Assembly (NCBI GenBank): GCA_031265965.1
Contig: JAISBX010000016.1
Span: forward strand, 1-10,344
Source of the DNA: Oscillospiraceae bacterium
Lineage (GTDB): Bacteria > Bacillota_A > Clostridia > Oscillospirales > Oscillospiraceae
DNA length: 10,344 bases
Direction: 5' to 3'
This document shows, piece by piece, positions 6,287 to 10,344 of this stretch (positions are counted from its first letter, which is position 1; every line of letters begins with the position of its first letter). Both the position numbers and the translations under genes were made by a program. The notes below the pieces were generated by a model, which worked only from the letters and a program-made list of their open reading frames with translations, searched no databases and was not told the DNA's origin.

Positions 6287-7780
6287 ATGAAAAAACTACT
6301 GTGTATTTTATTTGCCGTGCTGTTACTGCCGGTCACGGCCGCTCGCGCCGACGAAGACGCGCGGCTTGCGGCGGCGTTCCTGCAAAAGGGAACGATATAT
6401 ACATATTCGCAGCTGCCCGAGACGGGCACGCAGTTAGACGCGCGGGCGGTACTGACAAAGGACGGCGTATCAGAAACTCTGCTACCGTTCAAAACGGAGA
6501 ACATAAGCGAAGCCACCCCGGTCGCGTATATGGTGTTGCTGGACGTGTCGGGCTCTATGAAGAATTACCGGGACAGCGTGAAATTATTCGCCGATTCATT
6601 CAGCGAAAAGGCAAATGGGGATCTGCGTTTTTATTTCGGCACAATAGGCGACGAGCTCACTTTATCGGACGAGCTGAGCGATAAGGATGAATTGTTGAAC
6701 GAGATCACAAACGCCGAGTTCAACGCCATGCGTACAAATCTGTACGCGTCGGCCGCCGAAGCCATCCGCGTATTCGACAGCCGATCCCGCGGCGAGGGGC
6801 AGTTCAATATAATAGTCACGATCACGGATGGCAAGGACACAAGCAATGACAGCAATGAGCTGATAAAAGACGCGCTGTCAGAGTCGGCGCCCGTAATGAT
6901 ACATTCAATCACGGTCAGCGGCGGCGAGGGCGCGCCGATGGAAGAGATCGCCGACCTCACGTGCGGAACCTCGGGAGAGCTGTCAGACGACGCTTCAGTC
7001 GTGGCGCTGGCGGAAACGATAACGCAAAGCGTCAACCGGCTCACTTTCGCGCGATTTGAGTTTCCGGCTGATACGCTCGATACGGACGGTTACAGCCTTG
7101 AGATACGCTACAGCGACGCCGGCGTCGTATCGCCGAAATATACGGTGACAAGCGCCACTCTGCCTTTCATCGCGGACACATCCGCCCCTGCCGCTCCGCC
7201 GAACGCAACGGAGACGCCGACCCCGTCGCCGACAGTCGAACCGCCCCCCTCATCGTCCGTGGAACCGACCGAAGACCCGACCGGAGAACCGTCGGGCGCG
7301 CCGTCCGTCAACGAACCGACGGCCTGGGAACCGGCACCCGACGACGACCTAGATGAGGAGGAAGCGCCGAGCGACGGCGTACCGTTGTGGATCATACTCG
7401 CATCGTCCGGTGCCGCGGCGGCAATAGTGGTTATCGTGCTCGTCTTAAACCTGAGAGGAAAGCCGAAAACAGCGGGGGCGGGCGGCGGAATGCCGCTGAT
7501 GGTGGAAAACCTGATGACGAAAGCCGTGACGAGGCACGAATTGCCGTATGGCGGGGCGCTGACGATCGGTCGTTCGAAAAAATGCGACATCGTTCTGAAG
7601 GATACTTCCGTGGAGCCGGAAAATTCCTGCCTCACGTTCTCCGACGGCGCCGTGTACATTGAGGACTTGAACTCGACAAACGGCACGCTGATAAACGGAA
7701 TGAAGATAGATTCGACTAATAAATTGCGAAGCGGCGCCGAGATCACAATAGGTTCAGCGCGGTTTATTGTGAAGTTCTGA
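6287..7780 (+). CDS. Secreted vWA-domain protein with membrane span and cytosolic FHA domain
   Basis: The 497-residue product has a Sec signal peptide (1-21, TAARA|D). An extracellular von Willebrand A domain (about 78-255) has a complete metal-ion-dependent adhesion site: DVSGSM (Asp86, Ser88, Ser90), Thr150 and Asp181 (TDGKD). A beta-rich stretch follows (about 253-295), then a 70-residue Pro/Thr/Glu/Asp linker (296-365), a membrane helix (366-388), and an FHA domain (about 403-497) with TIGRS (426-430), the DLNSTNGTLING core (460-471) and a typical last strand. vWA domains bind protein ligands through a metal ion, and FHA domains bind phospho-Thr, so the protein can tie an outside binding event to the inside kinase switch. 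The ATG has GAGGTGA 5 nt upstream; the earlier GTG at 6266 would cover that site. It starts 17 bp after the second PP2C. The ligand is not known. Confidence 0.9.
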   Translation: MKKLLCILFAVLLLPVTAARADEDARLAAAFLQKGTIYTYSQLPETGTQLDARAVLTKDGVSETLLPFKTENISEATPVAYMVLLDVSGSMKNYRDSVKLFADSFSEKANGDLRFYFGTIGDELTLSDELSDKDELLNEITNAEFNAMRTNLYASAAEAIRVFDSRSRGEGQFNIIVTITDGKDTSNDSNELIKDALSESAPVMIHSITVSGGEGAPMEEIADLTCGTSGELSDDASVVALAETITQSVNRLTFARFEFPADTLDTDGYSLEIRYSDAGVVSPKYTVTSATLPFIADTSAPAAPPNATETPTPSPTVEPPPSSSVEPTEDPTGEPSGAPSVNEPTAWEPAPDDDLDEEEAPSDGVPLWIILASSGAAAAIVVIVLVLNLRGKPKTAGAGGGMPLMVENLMTKAVTRHELPYGGALTIGRSKKCDIVLKDTSVEPENSCLTFSDGAVYIEDLNSTNGTLINGMKIDSTNKLRSGAEITIGSARFIVKF

Positions 7781-7786
7781 CGGGTC

Positions 7787-7793
7787 AAGGAGG
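7787..7793 (+). promoter_or_regulatory. Strong ribosome-binding site of the first kinase
   Basis: A perfect AAGGAGG lies 9 nt before the ATG at 7803 and just after the vWA stop codon. It fixes the start and points to high translation of the kinase compared with its coupled neighbours. Confidence 0.8.
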
Positions 7794-7802
7794 TTATAGC
7801 CC

Positions 7803-9812
7803 ATGCTTTGTTACAATTGTTTTGCCGAACGGGACGACGACGGCGGCGCGTGCCCGCACTGCGGTTTCGATCTTGCCGATAACGCGGACAAGTATCCGTC
7901 GGCCCTGCGCGCCGGTACCGAGCTCAACGGGCAGTATGTGATTGGGCGCGTACTCGGTCAGGGGGGCTTTGGCGTAACGTATCTCGCGTTCGACCGGCGG
8001 CTCGGCGTGAAGGTGGCTGTCAAGGAATTCCTGCCGGAGGGCGTCGCTATGCGCGTACCGGGCACAACTCAAATTTCGGCGTACGCGGGCGAGTTTCAGG
8101 AGAGCTTCAATTACGGCTCGGAGCAGTTTCTCGAGGAGGCTCAAGTACTTGCGAAGTTCAGCCGCAGCCCCAACATCGCGGCGGTCAAGAATTACTTCAA
8201 CGAGAACGATACCGCGTACTTTGTGATGGACTATGTAGAGGGCATCAGCTTCAAAAACTACATTGCCAATCACGGCGGCAAGATCGGCGCGGACGACGCG
8301 CTGCGCGTTATGAAGCAGGCGCTCAACGCGCTGACGGACGTACACCGGGAGGGCTTAGTTCACCGCGACGTCACGCCCGACAATATCTATATAACAAAGG
8401 ACGATACCGTAAAGCTGTTGGATTTCGGTTCCGCCCGATACAGTCTGGGCGATAAGAGCAAGAGCCTCGACGTCATCCTGAAAGCGGGCTACGCCCCGAA
8501 AGAGCAGTATATGCGCAAGGGCCGTCAGGGGCCGTGGACTGATGTGTATTCCGCGGCGGCGTGCATATACTCGGCGATTACGGGCGTGCTGCCGCCTGAA
8601 GCTCTGGCGCGCATGGAGAACGATATGATCGAACCTCCGGACGAACTGGGCGCAGACGTGCCCGAAGACATAGCTCAAGCCGTCATGAAGGGCTTGGAAG
8701 TCAATCAGGATGACCGTTTTCAAAACGCCGAGGAGTTCCTAGCCGCGCTGGGCGAAGAAGTCCCCGCGCCGGCGAATTATCCGCAAACGGCATCGGATGC
8801 CGCGCAGCCCGGCGCCGGGTTTCCGCAGGATTCAATCGACATTGAAACAAAGCAAAAGAAATCAAAGAAAAAAATCATCATAATATCCGCCTCTGGCATT
8901 GCGGCACTGCTCGCCGTTGCCGCGATACTTGCCGTGACCGTGTTCGGCACCGATATCACTTTCAAGTTGGCACAGAACAATTACAACAAGCTGGCGCAAG
9001 ATAACAAATACTATGATGCCGTCGAGGTCATGGAGAGCTACAAGCGCGAGGAGAGCGACATCAAATACGACAACGACGCGGACTATCTGATAGCTTCCGC
9101 GTTCCTCGGTGAGGGAGATTTTGAGGCGGCAATAACCTCTTTTTCCGCGTTAGGTTCATTCAAAGACAGCCCGACGCAGCTCAGCGAATCGCAATATCAG
9201 CGCGCGGTTTTACTGTATGACCGCTTCGACTACGAGTACGCTCTCGGCGAATTCACCGCACTCGGTGATTACAAGCAGTCACAGAAGTATCTCATCAATA
9301 TAGGCGCGGCGCTGAGATCCGAATACACCCGCGTAAAGGATATGATCGCCTCCGACCAGTTCCATCAGGCGGAGGCGTCGCTTGACGCCTTAGAGTTTTA
9401 TAGCGTCAATTTCAGCGACTGGAGCGACACGCTAGAGGAACTGTATGACGCACTGTACCCGTGGGAAGTAACCGTATATTGGAGCTATGAAGAATACGAT
9501 TACAGTTCCTACCTGACCTCTTGTGATATTGATTCATATGTTTATGCAAACTTAAAAGTTTCGGGAGGCGGACCGAGAGGGGCCTTCCAAATGAAAGCTG
9601 AAATTTACAAACCGTATTCAGTATGGGAGGAATTGTACTGGGATGATTATCTTTATGATGGATCGACCACATGGGCAAGGTTAAGCTTTTACGATTATTA
9701 CAGCGGCGGTTTGTATGGCGACTGGTACGGCGATTATGGAACAACATATATATATTTCTATAACGCGGATACCGGTGAAATGATAGGTTCCGACTCAATC
9801 TACGTGTACTAG
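7803..9812 (+). CDS. Transmembrane Ser/Thr protein kinase with zinc ribbon and aromatic-rich ectodomain
   Basis: The 669-residue product starts with a zinc ribbon (Cys3, Cys6, Cys17, Cys20). The kinase domain (about 45-316) has the GQGGFG loop (52-57), Lys74 (AVKE), the helix-C Glu at 111 or 112, HRDVTPDN (187-194; catalytic Asp189, Asn194), DFG (207-209) and GYAPKEQY (229-236) in place of the usual APE segment. Thr191 replaces the Lys common after HRD; related bacterial kinases often show HRD-x-[ST]-PDN, so it is probably active. A basic KKSKKK stretch precedes one membrane helix (357-380). Outside lie TPR-like repeats (about 388-500; ALGSFKDS and ALGDYKQS recur) and a beta-rich last domain (about 553-669), about a quarter of it Tyr or Trp. 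PASTA repeats are absent, so the sensed signal probably differs from that of PknB-type kinases. It is the operon's writer of phospho-Thr, which the FHA proteins would read. It starts 22 bp after the vWA stop. Confidence 0.93.
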   Translation: MLCYNCFAERDDDGGACPHCGFDLADNADKYPSALRAGTELNGQYVIGRVLGQGGFGVTYLAFDRRLGVKVAVKEFLPEGVAMRVPGTTQISAYAGEFQESFNYGSEQFLEEAQVLAKFSRSPNIAAVKNYFNENDTAYFVMDYVEGISFKNYIANHGGKIGADDALRVMKQALNALTDVHREGLVHRDVTPDNIYITKDDTVKLLDFGSARYSLGDKSKSLDVILKAGYAPKEQYMRKGRQGPWTDVYSAAACIYSAITGVLPPEALARMENDMIEPPDELGADVPEDIAQAVMKGLEVNQDDRFQNAEEFLAALGEEVPAPANYPQTASDAAQPGAGFPQDSIDIETKQKKSKKKIIIISASGIAALLAVAAILAVTVFGTDITFKLAQNNYNKLAQDNKYYDAVEVMESYKREESDIKYDNDADYLIASAFLGEGDFEAAITSFSALGSFKDSPTQLSESQYQRAVLLYDRFDYEYALGEFTALGDYKQSQKYLINIGAALRSEYTRVKDMIASDQFHQAEASLDALEFYSVNFSDWSDTLEELYDALYPWEVTVYWSYEEYDYSSYLTSCDIDSYVYANLKVSGGGPRGAFQMKAEIYKPYSVWEELYWDDYLYDGSTTWARLSFYDYYSGGLYGDWYGDYGTTYIYFYNADTGEMIGSDSIYVY

Positions 9813-9813
9813 G

Positions 9814-9843
9814 AGGATAGCGCGAAAGACTTCACGCTATCCT
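9814..9843 (+). other. Hairpin right after the first kinase gene
   Basis: AGGATAGCG (9814-9822) pairs perfectly with CGCTATCCT (9835-9843). Inside, GAA and TTC can add three more pairs around a 4 nt loop after one mismatch. It begins one base after the TAG stop. No T-run follows, so it is not a standard intrinsic terminator; it may protect the 3' end of a processed upstream message. Confidence 0.6.
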
Positions 9844-9846
9844 GAA

Positions 9847-9891
9847 TGCACCAATTTCTCGCCGCTGCGCGGCAACCGAAATTGATGTGCA
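9847..9891 (+). other. Long bulged hairpin in the kinase-kinase gap
   Basis: Left arm TGCAC + CAATTTC (9847-9858) pairs with GAAATTG + GTGCA (9878-9891), with a 2 nt bulge (9885-9886). Near the tip GCCGC (9861-9865) pairs with GCGGC (9869-9873) around a TGC loop. About 17 pairs in all. It has no T-run after it. Possible roles are an RNA processing or stability element, a binding site for a regulator, or a small palindromic repeat. Confidence 0.6.
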
Positions 9892-9892
9892 A

Positions 9893-9955
9893 AAACCTCC
9901 CATGCGGGAGTGTTTAATTTACATATTTGCGTGCGAAGCGCGCATGGGAGGTTAT
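9893..9955 (+). promoter_or_regulatory. Possible RNA switch controlling translation of the second kinase
   Basis: Two sets of pairings exclude each other. In the closed form, 9894-9906 pairs over 13 bp without mismatch with 9941-9953, which contains the GGGAGG ribosome site (9946-9951) of the second kinase. In the open form, the same left arm folds on itself (CTCCC-ATGC-GGGAG, 9897-9910, extended by AAAC/GTTT around a bulged T), while 9928-9934 pairs with 9938-9944, leaving the ribosome site free. The first open-form hairpin is followed by TTTAATTT, so it could also act as a weak terminator. Seen by eye; no energies computed. Confidence 0.45.
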
Positions 9956-10344
9956 ATGCACTGCTACAATTGTTTCAACGAAATAGACACGGCACCTTGC
10001 CCGAATTGCGGGTATGACAATGCAAGCAATCTTGATAAATACCCAACCGCGCTGGAAGCCGGAACGATTCTTGGCGGGCAGTACATATTGGGGCGCGTGC
10101 TCGGTCAGGGGGGATTCGGCATTACCTATGTCGCCTTTGATCCTAAACTGCGGCAAAAAGTCGCAATCAAGGAATATCTGCCCGAGGCGCTGTGTACGCG
10201 TACGCCCGGAACGACGATGGCGGCGCCGTTTTCCGGGGAGAAAGCGGAGAACTTTGAATACGGCAAACAGAGCTTTCTTGACGAGGCGCGTACGCTCGCC
10301 GCGCTCGGCAATGTGCGCGGCATCGCGGCGGTGAGGACGTTCTT
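9956..10344 (+). CDS. Second zinc-ribbon Ser/Thr protein kinase (partial, N-terminal part)
   Basis: The first 129 codons are visible, open at the right edge. The layout copies the first kinase: zinc ribbon (Cys3, Cys6, Cys15, Cys18), a short linker with LDKYPTALEAGT, then the kinase N-lobe with GQGGFG (50-55), ATP-binding Lys72 (AIKE) and a helix-C segment with FLDEA. The linker between the two Cys pairs is 2 residues shorter than in the first kinase, and the N-lobes differ at many positions, so this is an old duplication and not an assembly artefact. The HRD and DFG motifs and any membrane part lie outside the window, so activity cannot be judged. The ATG has GGGAGG only 4 nt upstream, a short spacing, and this site can be buried in a 13 bp helix. 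It is the only gene of the operon separated from its neighbour by more than 25 bp. Confidence 0.9.
   Translation, partial: MHCYNCFNEIDTAPCPNCGYDNASNLDKYPTALEAGTILGGQYILGRVLGQGGFGITYVAFDPKLRQKVAIKEYLPEALCTRTPGTTMAAPFSGEKAENFEYGKQSFLDEARTLAALGNVRGIAAVRTF

Noticed and set aside
7172..7380. Tandem DNA repeat or CRISPR-like array in the vWA gene
   Set aside because: The repeated GAACCG-type units only encode the low-complexity Pro/Glu/Thr stalk, stay in frame and have no constant spacers.
9814..9843. Intrinsic terminator after the first kinase
   Set aside because: The stem is good, but no T-run follows (GAATGCACC), so a standard terminator is not supported.
2746..10344. Type VII (ESX) secretion or PASTA-kinase locus
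   Set aside because: FHA, kinase and PP2C genes made these worth considering, but there is no WXG100 protein, EssC-like ATPase or PASTA repeat in the window.

Overview
The window looks like part of a chromosome, or an assembled genome, of a Gram-positive anaerobe of the class Clostridia. This is an inference. It rests on GC-rich genes with strong AAGGAGG-type ribosome sites, a TTG start, lipoprotein and Sec signal peptides, and families typical of Clostridia: kinases with an N-terminal zinc ribbon, and an FHA protein headed by a CxxxH/CPYC knuckle. There are no rRNA or tRNA genes, no CRISPR array and no transposase.

Left part (1-2440, minus strand): a two-gene cell-envelope unit. A lipoprotein of the D-Ala-D-Ala carboxypeptidase family (2440-1586) overlaps by 4 bp the start of an O-antigen-ligase/Wzy-type membrane protein (1589 to beyond position 1). 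The second gene is open at the left edge.

Middle (2441-2745): a roughly 300 bp divergent control region. It holds two diverged direct-repeat copies. Each combines a minus-strand promoter-like element (17 bp spacing) with a palindrome centred on AACCTATAGG. The copy nearer the right-hand operon also carries an overlapping plus-strand promoter candidate.

Right part (2746-10344, plus strand): one tightly packed phospho-signalling operon. In order: (1) cytosolic zinc-knuckle + FHA protein; (2) PP2C phosphatase; (3) secreted trypsin-like domain + membrane span + cytosolic FHA; (4) second PP2C with an altered active-site motif; (5) secreted von Willebrand A domain + membrane span + cytosolic FHA; (6) zinc-ribbon Ser/Thr kinase + membrane span + extracellular repeat and aromatic-rich domain; (7) a second kinase of the same design, cut by the right edge. 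Genes 1-6 overlap or lie within 22 bp of each other. Gene 7 is set apart by 143 bp of strongly structured sequence, in which a 13 bp helix can hide its ribosome site.

How it may work together (inference): the kinases write and the PP2Cs erase Thr phosphorylation. The three FHA domains read phospho-Thr. The protease and vWA domains outside the cell are thereby joined to that cytosolic switch. The first FHA protein carries three copies of a VT[SD][DE]N[RK]T motif that would suit it as a kinase substrate. The set recalls the described vWA-PP2C-kinase triads (TerY-P type), but with membrane-spanning protease-FHA and vWA-FHA proteins. The exact combination may be undescribed, although each family is known.
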